Shown piece after piece: positions 50,964-59,248 of a stretch of DNA of 64,000 nt. The DNA lies in the NCBI RefSeq assembly GCF_013266735.1, contig NZ_JABSNU010000018.1, positions 1 to 64,000 on the forward strand, in the 5' to 3' direction. This DNA is from Pedobacter foliorum (GTDB taxonomy: Bacteria > Bacteroidota > Bacteroidia > Sphingobacteriales > Sphingobacteriaceae). Position 1 is the first letter of the stretch. Each line of letters starts with the position of its first letter. Under the pieces are notes generated by a model. The model saw only the letters and a program-made list of their open reading frames with translations. It searched no databases and was not told the DNA's origin. The position numbers and the translations under genes were made by a program.

Positions 50964-53855
50964 CTATAACTCCATTAGAAACTCTACGAGGTTCTTGTCG
51001 TGGGGTACATCAAGCTTTTTACGGAGTCTATATCGACGTATTTCGACACCTCTTAGAGAAATGTTGAGTAGTGAGGCCATTTCCTTACTGCTCATATTCA
51101 TGTGCAGGTATGCGCAAAGTTTTAGATCATTTGGTACTAGATCGGGGTGGTTGGCTTTAAGCTTTTTGAAGAAACTTTCGTGAGCCTCGTTAAAACTGCT
51201 CTCAAATAAATTCCAATCACGCTCATCATTCATGCCGTCATCAATCACCTTCTGAATTTTTCTAAGCTGCTCTTCGGCCAAAGGTTTTCCGTTAGAATCT
51301 TTAAGTTTCAGCATCTCCTGACTTAGCTTTTGCAGCAACTCATTTTTGTACACAAGGCTCATGGCAGAGTTTGCCAGCTCCCTGTTTTTACCTGCCAGTT
51401 CAACCTGTAGTTTCTCTGTCTGTAATTTGATGATTTGTCTTTCAGTTGCTTCAGCTTCTTTCTTTAGGAATTCTTCTTTTTCTGTTTGTAATTTATCAGA
51501 AATGGCTTGCTGATCTTTCTTTAGTTTTCTTTCGTAAAAGCGCTTACCGGCAATTAGTAAAAGAACAATGCCGATTAGGTATAAAGCAAAAGCCCATTTA
51601 CTTGCGTAGAAGGGTGGGAGTATGGTAAACTCAAACTCAGTGTCTTTACTTATTGTTTCATCATTAATCTTAGCCCTAACCAGAAAAGTATAAGTTCCTG
51701 CACTTAGATTGGTGAAATCTTTTTGCGACGCAGTACTCCAATCAGCCCATTGCTTAGAATAACCCTTCAGAAAATACTGAAATTTAATACTGCTTTGTCT
51801 GTAATAGGGAAGTGCATAAGATATCCTGATGTTATTTCTGCTAAAAGGAATTTCTATTTCTGAGTCTGTATTGCCTACTTCACTAAGGATAGAGTAAGTA
51901 TCTGTAATATCCTCTACTTTTCTAATTAAAACCGAGGGTAAAACTATCTTTTTGTGGTTTAAGGAATCTAATTCATTGTAAATAACAAAACCATCATCAA
52001 CACTGATAAGGTAAATATGGTCGCTTATTTTACTGATATTCTCATAGTATTGAACCATACGGCCATCCAGAACACTAAAGCGATTGGAATCAATTTCTAT
52101 TTTCCCCGGTTGAGAAAAATTAACCAGTGCCATTTTACCATGGTTTATAAACCAATACTTCTTATAATCGGCTTTTATGATTTTATGGGATGTGGCAAAA
52201 GAGCCAAGCTCTTTATTTAAGGTAGTGTACTTGCTAAACTTATTGCTGATCTCATCGTAAGTTAAAAAACCTTCGCTAGAAGAATAAATTAATTTGTTGT
52301 CGAGCGTGAAAAGGTTGATGCCATAGGTACTTGGCAATCCATTACGTTCATCGTAATACTTTGTGCTTGTAACTGTTTTAAAATCAGCACTGAGTACCAG
52401 TTTATACAAACCCCTGTAAGCATGGCTTACCCAAATGTCGCCTTTAGCATCTTGTTCTAAATATCTTGATGGTTCATCGAAACCTTTAATTTTTGAGTCA
52501 AACTTCCACTGGCCTGTCGGATCTTTTTTAAACAAAACCAAGCCATTATAGGTACCTTGAATAAGGTAGTTATCGTTTAGTTTTTTAATTACCCAGCCTC
52601 CGCTTATACCAGTAACCTTTTCAATCGTGTTTCCGTTAACACTAAAAGTACCATCGTTATGACCGCAAAGAAGCTGGCCATCAATCATCTGCAAATCCCA
52701 AACCTGACCCTGAGATTTAGGAATCAGTTTAAAATCAAAAGAGCTGAATGAATTACCTTTATTGCCTACCCAAGGACTATAAAAAAGGCCTTGATTGGTG
52801 CCCAAATAGATATTGTCTTTATAAATAAGGCTCGAATAAACAGTGCCAAACAAGCCGGTTTTATCAAAATAAAAGTAAAGCGGAGAGTTTAATTCAATAC
52901 GATCTATACCATTGTCCAGACCAGTCCATAAGTTCTGTTCATCATCGGCATAAAGACTAAGTACGGTATTGTTCTGTAAACCACTCGATTTATTGATCCT
53001 TTGCACAATGTTTCCATTCTCATCAATAATGATCAAACCGTTTAAAATTGTACCATAAGCATAATATTTGCCTAGTACTTTAGCCCCGTTGTTTAATTGA
53101 TAAGTTTGCAGAAAAGCATTTGCAGGCGTGTTAAAGGGTGTGTATTTCTCGCCATCATATAGAAACAAGCCGTCTTTGCTGGTGCCAATTAATAAACTGC
53201 CGTTTTTATAAGGAAGTATAGAAAGAACTGATCCGGGAAGGGGAGCACCTGTGTTTTTAAGCGGAATAAGATTATTGCCCTCAAGCTCGTACAAACCTTT
53301 TCCTAAAGCTTCAAGAATAAAACGCTTATCCACTTTGTGTAAAAACAGAAAGAAAGCAGGGATTTTTACAACACTAATTTTGTTGTCATTGTAAATATAT
53401 AAACTCGAGAAAGACTGGAAAATAATACGTTTGCCATCCACATATATTTTCCATATCTCATCGTTCATTTTATACTCTTTAGGAATAAGATTGATGAGGG
53501 AAGTATATTTTAGGCGTTTATTGTCTACTTTCCAATAGCCGAATTCTCCAAAGCTGCCGGTATAAATGATGTCGTTATCGCCTGTAGCAACCGAACGTAC
53601 GATTTGCCTATTTGGCATTTCGTATTGTTGCCAGTATTTGCCATCGTAGGTTAAAAGACCCTGTGTATTTCCAAAATACATAACGCCGTTTTTGCCTTTG
53701 GCAATAGACCAATTCTGATTACCTGAAAGATAAACGGATTTAGGATAATTTTGAATGTAAGGAACCCCTATGCTTTTGATATCGTCCGCTGTGGCAGAAA
53801 CGGAGAGAAAACAAAAGATAAAAAATATAATGTGCTTAAGGATTCCGTTGTTCAT
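50964..53855 (-). CDS. PUL regulator: beta-propeller sensor, Y_Y_Y, membrane helix, LuxR-type HTH
   Basis: The protein has 963 residues. A signal or anchor (about 6-24) is followed by a periplasmic two-propeller sensor (about 30-640), a Y_Y_Y domain (about 680-755; YFLKGYSKQWADWS, GTYTFLVRAKIN) and one membrane helix (about 770-785, ALYLIGIVLLLIAG). A long coiled coil (about 790-880) ends in a LuxR-type helix-turn-helix (last 60 residues; SSKEMASLLNISLRGVEIRR). It has no histidine kinase or receiver, so it is a one-component membrane regulator: glycan outside, DNA binding inside. The ATG at 53855 is chosen over TTG 53858. It lies 249 bp upstream of susC on the same strand and 6 bp after trhO. 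Confidence 0.9.
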   Translation of the reverse strand: MNNGILKHIIFFIFCFLSVSATADDIKSIGVPYIQNYPKSVYLSGNQNWSIAKGKNGVMYFGNTQGLLTYDGKYWQQYEMPNRQIVRSVATGDNDIIYTGSFGEFGYWKVDNKRLKYTSLINLIPKEYKMNDEIWKIYVDGKRIIFQSFSSLYIYNDNKISVVKIPAFFLFLHKVDKRFILEALGKGLYELEGNNLIPLKNTGAPLPGSVLSILPYKNGSLLIGTSKDGLFLYDGEKYTPFNTPANAFLQTYQLNNGAKVLGKYYAYGTILNGLIIIDENGNIVQRINKSSGLQNNTVLSLYADDEQNLWTGLDNGIDRIELNSPLYFYFDKTGLFGTVYSSLIYKDNIYLGTNQGLFYSPWVGNKGNSFSSFDFKLIPKSQGQVWDLQMIDGQLLCGHNDGTFSVNGNTIEKVTGISGGWVIKKLNDNYLIQGTYNGLVLFKKDPTGQWKFDSKIKGFDEPSRYLEQDAKGDIWVSHAYRGLYKLVLSADFKTVTSTKYYDERNGLPSTYGINLFTLDNKLIYSSSEGFLTYDEISNKFSKYTTLNKELGSFATSHKIIKADYKKYWFINHGKMALVNFSQPGKIEIDSNRFSVLDGRMVQYYENISKISDHIYLISVDDGFVIYNELDSLNHKKIVLPSVLIRKVEDITDTYSILSEVGNTDSEIEIPFSRNNIRISYALPYYRQSSIKFQYFLKGYSKQWADWSTASQKDFTNLSAGTYTFLVRAKINDETISKDTEFEFTILPPFYASKWAFALYLIGIVLLLIAGKRFYERKLKKDQQAISDKLQTEKEEFLKKEAEATERQIIKLQTEKLQVELAGKNRELANSAMSLVYKNELLQKLSQEMLKLKDSNGKPLAEEQLRKIQKVIDDGMNDERDWNLFESSFNEAHESFFKKLKANHPDLVPNDLKLCAYLHMNMSSKEMASLLNISLRGVEIRRYRLRKKLDVPHDKNLVEFLMEL

Positions 53856-53861
53856 CAACAG

Positions 53862-54809
53862 CTAAGATAGTTGTTTACTCGGAACGTTTACCTGTTGGGG
53901 AACTTTTACATAATATCCTGTTCCATCATAAGCTCGTTTACGAGGGTTGGTGGTACATTCAGTTGAGCAACAGCCTTGTAAAGCATCTCCGCAATCATCA
54001 CATTGTGTTACGTGCTCATTACATTCTGGATTGGCACAATTGATCATTTTTGGAGTGATTGTACCACAGTTATAGCATTTAGATACTATTGAGGGGTTAA
54101 CCGTGTTTACATCAACCGCAATACGGTTGTCGAAAACGTAGCATTTACCTTCAAAGTCTTCGCCACCTGCTTCTTTACCATATTTTATGATACCGCCATG
54201 TAATTGGTAAACATCATTAAAACCATGGTGTAAAAGCAAAGCTGATGCTTTTTCGCATTTTATGCCGCCAGTGCAATAAGTAAGTACTTTTTTATCCTTG
54301 TATTTAGCAAGCTCATTTATTTTTTCAGGGAAATCTCTGAAATTCTCAATATCTAAGGTTACTGCGTTTTTAAATTTACCCAGATTGTGCTCGTAGTTTG
54401 AACGTACATCAAGGATGATCACATCTTCCTGATCTATCATTTTCTGAAACTCAACAGGCTCCAGGTGTTTACCTGTTTGCTTGTTTGGGTCTATAATGTT
54501 TGGATCTCTTAATCCTGAGTGTACAATTTCAGCTTTGTAGCGGCAATGCATTTTAATAAATGAAGGCTCTTCTACATTGTCAATTTTGAATTCAGTTTTA
54601 GCAAAACGTTCATCAGCTTTTATAGCTGCCATGTAGGCGTCGCATGATTCTTTTGTTCCTGAAACAGTGCCATTTAATCCTTCGTTGGCAACAATAATAC
54701 GACCAACAAGGTTTAAAGATTTGCAGAATGTAAGATGATCAGCAGCAAATTGTTCTGCCTCGGCTATGTGACTATAGCAATAGTAAAGTAATGTCTGGAA
54801 TTTTTTCAT
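53862..54809 (-). CDS. trhO: tRNA uridine-34 hydroxylase, rhodanese family
   Basis: A 315-residue YceA/TrhO protein, which hydroxylates uridine 34 of some tRNAs to 5-hydroxyuridine in an O2-dependent manner. An N-terminal ferredoxin-like domain (about 1-95) is followed by a rhodanese domain (about 125-225) with the catalytic loop YCTGGIKCEKAS; a cysteine-rich tail (CYNCGTITPKMINCANPEC, then CDDCGDALQGCCSTEC) may bind zinc. The start is ATG 54809. Its stop is 6 bp before the PUL regulator start, so the regulator may be expressed from the trhO promoter. Confidence 0.94.
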   Translation of the reverse strand: MKKFQTLLYYCYSHIAEAEQFAADHLTFCKSLNLVGRIIVANEGLNGTVSGTKESCDAYMAAIKADERFAKTEFKIDNVEEPSFIKMHCRYKAEIVHSGLRDPNIIDPNKQTGKHLEPVEFQKMIDQEDVIILDVRSNYEHNLGKFKNAVTLDIENFRDFPEKINELAKYKDKKVLTYCTGGIKCEKASALLLHHGFNDVYQLHGGIIKYGKEAGGEDFEGKCYVFDNRIAVDVNTVNPSIVSKCYNCGTITPKMINCANPECNEHVTQCDDCGDALQGCCSTECTTNPRKRAYDGTGYYVKVPQQVNVPSKQLS

Positions 54810-54921
54810 AATTCATTGATACCGATGCAAACGGCGTTTAATGCGGTGCAAAGGTAGTAAAAAAATAAAAGAATTGATATGTTGCTGCGGCTATATGTTT
54901 AAGCTTTGTTTGGGTGATGTA

Positions 54922-54997
54922 AGGGCGTTTACAGGGTGTTTGGCCCTACCAAGGCCCTAGTAACGCCCTATCAACGCCCTGGCAACGGCCCCATAAC
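54922..54997. repeat. Palindromic array of 11-bp CCCTA units
   Basis: Two 11-bp units in inverted orientation (AGGGCGTTTAC 54922-54932, AGGGTGTTTGG 54933-54943) are followed without gap by four direct units: CCCTACCAAGG, CCCTAGTAACG, CCCTATCAACG, CCCTGGCAACG (54944-54987), and a partial fifth. The period is exactly 11 bp. It lies in the 322-bp gap between trhO and the divergent C1 peptidase gene; the rest of that gap holds only a promoter candidate. Confidence 0.85.
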
Positions 54998-55077
54998 TGA
55001 AAATGGAGATGATGCTCTGGCCAGCATGTGTTTCTTGTAACATTATTGTAAACTTACCACCTTAGTTAGATTATTGT

Positions 55078-55085
55078 TAAGTTTG
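55078..55085 (+). promoter_or_regulatory. Candidate -7 box of the C1 peptidase gene
   Basis: TAAGTTTG matches TAnnTTTG exactly and lies 46 bp before the ATG at 55132. No TTG is present at the normal -33 spacing, so this is a half-supported promoter. Confidence 0.45.
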
Positions 55086-55131
55086 TAACCGTTATTTAAA
55101 ACACAAATAAAACTAATTTATTATTCATAAA

Positions 55132-56325
55132 ATGACTAACACTTCTATGAGATCATTGTGGTTGACAGCAAGTCTTCTACTTGGATCAACTGTTGGATTT
55201 GCACAAGACAACCTTGTAAATTCATTAAAAAACAACCAAAGCGAAAACAGCGCAACCAGTTTTAAATTTACACCAGTTATAAATACTGAAGCAACTTCTG
55301 TTAAAAATCAAAAATCTTCTGGTACTTGCTGGAGTTACAGCACCAACTCTTTCTTAGAGTCGGAAATGATTAGAATGGGCAAAAAACCGGTAGATATTGC
55401 CGATTTATTTACTGCTCGTAATGTTTATGTTGAAAAAGGAATCAATTATGTGCGTATGCATGGTGCCTTAACATTAGGCGATGGCGGTGCATGTCATGAT
55501 GTAATTAATATGTTGGCTAAATATGGTGCTTTACCTCAGGAAGCTTATAGTGGTAATGATTACGGATCTCCTGGATCATCAGATAGAATGAACACTTTAA
55601 CAAAAGCTATTTTAGAGAAAGCTGTAAATGGAGCTGATGGTAAGTTTGATCCTAAATGGAAAGCTAAATATATTGCAACTATCGATTCTTGTATGGGTGC
55701 AGTTCCTGAAAAATTCACTTACGAAGGAAAAGAATACACTCCAAAAAGCTTTGCTAAAGAGGTTGTAGGTATTAATCCTGAAGATTATGTTGAACTTTCA
55801 TCTTTCAATACTTCTCCATATTACAAAAAAGCTGTTTTGATGGTTCCTGATAACTGGTCGTACGATCAGGTATATAATGTGCAAATGGACGATATCACTA
55901 AAATCATTGATAATGCTTTAAAAGGTGGTTATAGCGTTGCATGGGCAACTGATGTTAGTGAGAAAGGCTTTAGCTGGAAAAACGGTGTTGCTTACGTTCC
56001 TGAAAAGGACTTTGACAGCATGACTGACGAAGAGAAAAAAGCAATGTTTAATGGTCCAAAAGCTGAAAAGGAAATCACTGTAGATTTACGTCAGGCGGCA
56101 TTTGATGATTATCAAACTACTGATGATCATGGTATGCAGATTACCGGATTAGCTAAAGATCAGAATGGTAAAGAATATTATATCGTTAAGAACTCTTGGG
56201 GTGCTACAAACGATTATAACGGTTATTTATATGTAACTAAAAACTTTGTGAAATATAAAACCACTGCGTTTTTATTACATAAAAAAGGTATCCCTTCTGA
56301 TATCCGTAAAAAACTGGATATCTAA
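55132..56325 (+). CDS. Exported C1-family cysteine peptidase (bleomycin hydrolase-like)
   Basis: A 397-residue papain-superfamily peptidase with a signal peptide (about 1-25, VGFAQ). The catalytic cysteine is C66 in SSGTCWSYS; the histidine is in TTDDHGMQITG and the asparagine in YYIVKNSWGA. The insert pattern (FTARNVYVEKGINYVRMHG, GGACHDVINMLAKYG, FTYEGKEYTPKSFAKEVVG) is that of the aminopeptidase C/bleomycin hydrolase group, which is normally cytoplasmic; export is typical for Bacteroidota members. It trims peptides from the N-terminus. It is monocistronic, divergent from trhO. Confidence 0.93.
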   Translation: MTNTSMRSLWLTASLLLGSTVGFAQDNLVNSLKNNQSENSATSFKFTPVINTEATSVKNQKSSGTCWSYSTNSFLESEMIRMGKKPVDIADLFTARNVYVEKGINYVRMHGALTLGDGGACHDVINMLAKYGALPQEAYSGNDYGSPGSSDRMNTLTKAILEKAVNGADGKFDPKWKAKYIATIDSCMGAVPEKFTYEGKEYTPKSFAKEVVGINPEDYVELSSFNTSPYYKKAVLMVPDNWSYDQVYNVQMDDITKIIDNALKGGYSVAWATDVSEKGFSWKNGVAYVPEKDFDSMTDEEKKAMFNGPKAEKEITVDLRQAAFDDYQTTDDHGMQITGLAKDQNGKEYYIVKNSWGATNDYNGYLYVTKNFVKYKTTAFLLHKKGIPSDIRKKLDI

Positions 56326-56351
56326 GGTTTTTCACATAGTTGAGGGCATCA

Positions 56352-56434
56352 CGTCATCCTGAATTTATTTCAGGACCCCTCAAGAGAAAGACGGAACAGC
56401 GCTTGCGAGGTCCTGAAATAAATTCAGGATGACG
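56352..56434. repeat. REP-like palindromic element, copy 4 (perfect 26-bp arms)
   Basis: Arms 56352-56377 and 56409-56434 are exact 26-bp complements 31 bp apart; each arm holds the small palindrome TCCTGAA/TTCAGGA. The inner flanks (CCTCAAG, CTTGCGAGG) extend the pairing imperfectly. It lies just after the C1 peptidase gene in a 332-bp convergent gap that also holds a terminator and a CCTA repeat array. Confidence 0.85.
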
Positions 56435-56480
56435 AAGCGCTTAACAGAATCACGAGTGGTTTAATAAATATCAGAATATA

Positions 56481-56522
56481 AAAATAGCGCCTGTGTCATA
56501 ATCATGAAGCAGGCGCTATTTT
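56481..56522. terminator. Bidirectional intrinsic terminator between convergent genes
   Basis: A perfect 13-bp stem AAAATAGCGCCTG (56481-56493) / CAGGCGCTATTTT (56510-56522) carries a T-run on the plus side and the complementary run on the minus side. It ends the C1 peptidase transcript and the DUF5686 transcript coming from the other direction. Confidence 0.85.
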
Positions 56523-56532
56523 TATTTGCGAT

Positions 56533-56664
56533 CCTAAATAACTACCCTAAATACCTAGAATCCTACTCAGATACCTACCATCCTACTAAGATTCCTACAA
56601 TACTAGATACCTACAATACTTAGATGCCCTACAGTGCTCAGATACCTATTCAAACCACTAGAAT
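56533..56664. repeat. Degenerate CCTA-rich tandem array
   Basis: CCTA recurs at 56533, 56546, 56554, 56562, 56574, 56582, 56594, 56610, 56628 and 56645, mostly with alternating 8- and 12-bp steps, giving 16-20-bp units of the form CCTACnATCCTACTnAGATA. The array runs into the last codons and stop of the DUF5686 gene. Confidence 0.7.
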
Positions 56665-59105
56665 CCGTAAAACAACCTGAACCCATGATTTACCCTTTTG
56701 TTGCCATCATAAGCAAAGCCGTAGGTTGCTTTGAAAATCAATCGTTGTAAGCCAAAGTAAAACTCTGTGTAGTTCCTTTTTATTGGCTGGCTCAAATAAC
56801 TAACCCCAACAAGCTCTTCTAATTTTAACTTGCGCAACATTGGCACTTTGTTAGTTAATAAACCTGAGAAATTATGCTCAAAGTGTGCTTCTACATATTG
56901 ACGGTTTGTGCTGAAAAGATAAAAATCTAAGAATAAGAATTTCCTTAAATCCGGTTGCCCTAATAATGAGTTGTTACCTCTGAAATGCTTAGCATCAGGG
57001 TAATAAACTGTCTTATTGTTAATGAATTTGCCGGCACCTACTACAAATGATGAATAACCCCATAAACCTGCACTAATGCGGTTTTGAGAAACTTCTAACG
57101 ACAATAAGTCGTAATCTACATCACTATTAAATAATTCGTTTATACCTTTTTTATACGTAAGGTTAATTGTAGGGTACTTTGAGCCTTGATAAAATTTACC
57201 ATCAGGGCGGGTGATGTACTGCTGACCAATAGTATAGTTTAATGATGCAGTTACCGTTAATGCTTTGTATGTTGGAAATAGCGGAGTTTCAGTATCTGGT
57301 GTAAAAGGGTTGTTGGAGGTAAAGGTTTCGCCTTTTAAGTCTTTTACTTTGAAAGTTGTTGTGTTTACAAGATTGGTGTTTCGTGAGTAATCTACCAGAA
57401 CTGTTGCTAATAGGCCATTTGCTAATTCTCTTGAGGTACCAATATTTGCAAATTCCTTTTTATAGAATTTAGAGAAGTTGGTTTCGAAAAATAAGGAGTT
57501 AACAGAGTTGGCCAAAAGACTCATCGATCCCAAATTGTTTAAGTCGTAAATGCCCGAACCGGCACTCATGCTAATATTACCACGTTTTATAGGGTTGTAA
57601 TAATAATTTGCAGATAGGTTTCCGGTTAGCGTCTTGTTAGAAAATCCGTACCTGAATTCTGGGCGTACGCTATAGTAGCGCCTGTCTTGTAGCCGTTTTG
57701 TATAGGTTACGCCGTATTTAATTGCAAAACCTTCAACTGTGTTGTAAAATATAGATCGGTAAAGGGGATCAAAACTGTAATACTTTTGGGCATACCTATT
57801 ATTTATAGTATAGCCGGTTACCACAGCCTTTATAATTCCAAACTTGTTGTTTTCACGCTCTAAGGAATCGAGATAGCGTTTTGAGACCTTAAGGGCGGCT
57901 ACGCTGTCTTTTCTAACGTAGTCACGACTTTCTTCTTTGGTAAGCGGAATTGGTCGGTTGTTAAGCCAAAACAGTGAGTCTTTTTCATTTACAGCTTTGG
58001 TTATTTTGAGGATTTCTCCGGTGAAGTAGTTTTTTGGGAAAATAGGGTGGAGGTTATAATTACTATAAACACCTACGTAATAACCTTCGAATTTAAAGCC
58101 AAGCACATTGCCATTAAACTGAAAGTTTACGTTTGAAGGCATGTATGTGTTTTCAGTTTTAAGGAATTGTTGCGAAATATTTAGGGTATCGAGCAGGTTG
58201 ATGCCTGAGTTACTTGTTAAGTATACATTGGCATTAACAAGGTGCCAGGTATCATCCTTAATATATATAATACCTCTAAAAATAGGGTCGTGGTCACGAC
58301 GAGGGATGATTTGTATCTTATTAATGATTTCTCCGTTTTCTGTAGAAACACCCAATAATTTATACTTGTAGTAGAGAAAGGCATTGTCGGAAATTGGAGA
58401 TACAAAGCCACGGGCGCTCAGTTTATTCTCTAATAAGATGTTCTCATAAAAATTAATAATCAGGTCTGATGCTTTATTGAAACTGAAGGCATTGTTACGG
58501 CCTGCAATTTTTGAAGAGACCATTTCTTCATGGATCTTATCAGGACGTTCGTAAGAAAAGGTAGAGGTTGATTCTGATAAGTATAAAATCCCTCTTCTGT
58601 TCGTATCAAGATCAAGTGTTTTTTGAATGTCTCGTCCAAAGAATCTTTTTGGTGCGCCAACAAGTTTTTGTACTCCTTTAATATATACATCGGCTTTATA
58701 GGCTTTTACCTCTGTTAAATGTTCTTTTCTTTTTTTAATGGCTTGTCTGATGATTTCGTAGGCAGGGTCCTCAGCATTTCCATCTATGGTTACTCCGGCC
58801 AGGGTATAGGTTTCGGGGGTTATTGTTATGTTTTCTGTTATGTTGTCTTCGATAGTTATATCTTTCTCTAATGCTTTATAGCCGATTGCTTTAAAAACAA
58901 TGGTAAAAGTTCCCTTTTGAATACTTAATGAATAGATTCCATCAACATTAGCCGATGTTCCGGTAGTTGTATTTTTTATGTATACAGATACGAAAGGAAC
59001 AGATTGTCCATCAGTATCTTTAATTGAACCCCCAAGCTTAAACTGCTGTGCTGATAGACTAAGCGTGCATATTTGTAGGAATAGCGTTAAAAAAATGTTC
59101 TTCAT
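56658..59105 (-). CDS. DUF5686 outer membrane protein with carboxypeptidase-like domain
   Basis: An 815-residue protein. A signal peptide (about 1-19, LSAQ) is followed by a carboxypeptidase-regulatory-like domain (about 22-105; SVPFVSVYIKNTTTGTSANV) and then the DUF5686 region: a helical/beta part with YEIIRQAIKKRKEHLTEVKA (about 120-140) and a C-terminal outer membrane barrel ending in KRVNHGFRLFYGF. These proteins are common in Bacteroidota and thought to be outer membrane barrels of unknown function, not classical TonB receptors. The start is ATG 59105. Its stop lies in the CCTA repeat array; it is transcribed alone. Confidence 0.88.
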   Translation of the reverse strand: MKNIFLTLFLQICTLSLSAQQFKLGGSIKDTDGQSVPFVSVYIKNTTTGTSANVDGIYSLSIQKGTFTIVFKAIGYKALEKDITIEDNITENITITPETYTLAGVTIDGNAEDPAYEIIRQAIKKRKEHLTEVKAYKADVYIKGVQKLVGAPKRFFGRDIQKTLDLDTNRRGILYLSESTSTFSYERPDKIHEEMVSSKIAGRNNAFSFNKASDLIINFYENILLENKLSARGFVSPISDNAFLYYKYKLLGVSTENGEIINKIQIIPRRDHDPIFRGIIYIKDDTWHLVNANVYLTSNSGINLLDTLNISQQFLKTENTYMPSNVNFQFNGNVLGFKFEGYYVGVYSNYNLHPIFPKNYFTGEILKITKAVNEKDSLFWLNNRPIPLTKEESRDYVRKDSVAALKVSKRYLDSLERENNKFGIIKAVVTGYTINNRYAQKYYSFDPLYRSIFYNTVEGFAIKYGVTYTKRLQDRRYYSVRPEFRYGFSNKTLTGNLSANYYYNPIKRGNISMSAGSGIYDLNNLGSMSLLANSVNSLFFETNFSKFYKKEFANIGTSRELANGLLATVLVDYSRNTNLVNTTTFKVKDLKGETFTSNNPFTPDTETPLFPTYKALTVTASLNYTIGQQYITRPDGKFYQGSKYPTINLTYKKGINELFNSDVDYDLLSLEVSQNRISAGLWGYSSFVVGAGKFINNKTVYYPDAKHFRGNNSLLGQPDLRKFLFLDFYLFSTNRQYVEAHFEHNFSGLLTNKVPMLRKLKLEELVGVSYLSQPIKRNYTEFYFGLQRLIFKATYGFAYDGNKRVNHGFRLFYGF

Positions 59106-59218
59106 TAATTGGGTTTAAAGCTTAAATATCGGATTAGTTGTTAATACTAAACAGAATTTTTGTGTTAAAGTTTGCAAGGGTCATCTAAATGCTTTACCTA
59201 CACAAGATGATATTTTTA

Positions 59219-59226
59219 TAACTTTG
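59219..59226 (+). promoter_or_regulatory. Candidate -7 box of kbl
   Basis: TAACTTTG matches TAnnTTTG exactly and lies 22 bp before the kbl ATG. No proper TTG was found at -33; the closest is TTTA at 59193-59196. Confidence 0.5.
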
Positions 59227-59248
59227 GTTGCACTAATTATTTATAAAT

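Noticed and set aside
54922-54997. CRISPR-like array
   Set aside because: Units of 11 bp are contiguous without spacers and partly inverted, which excludes a CRISPR array.
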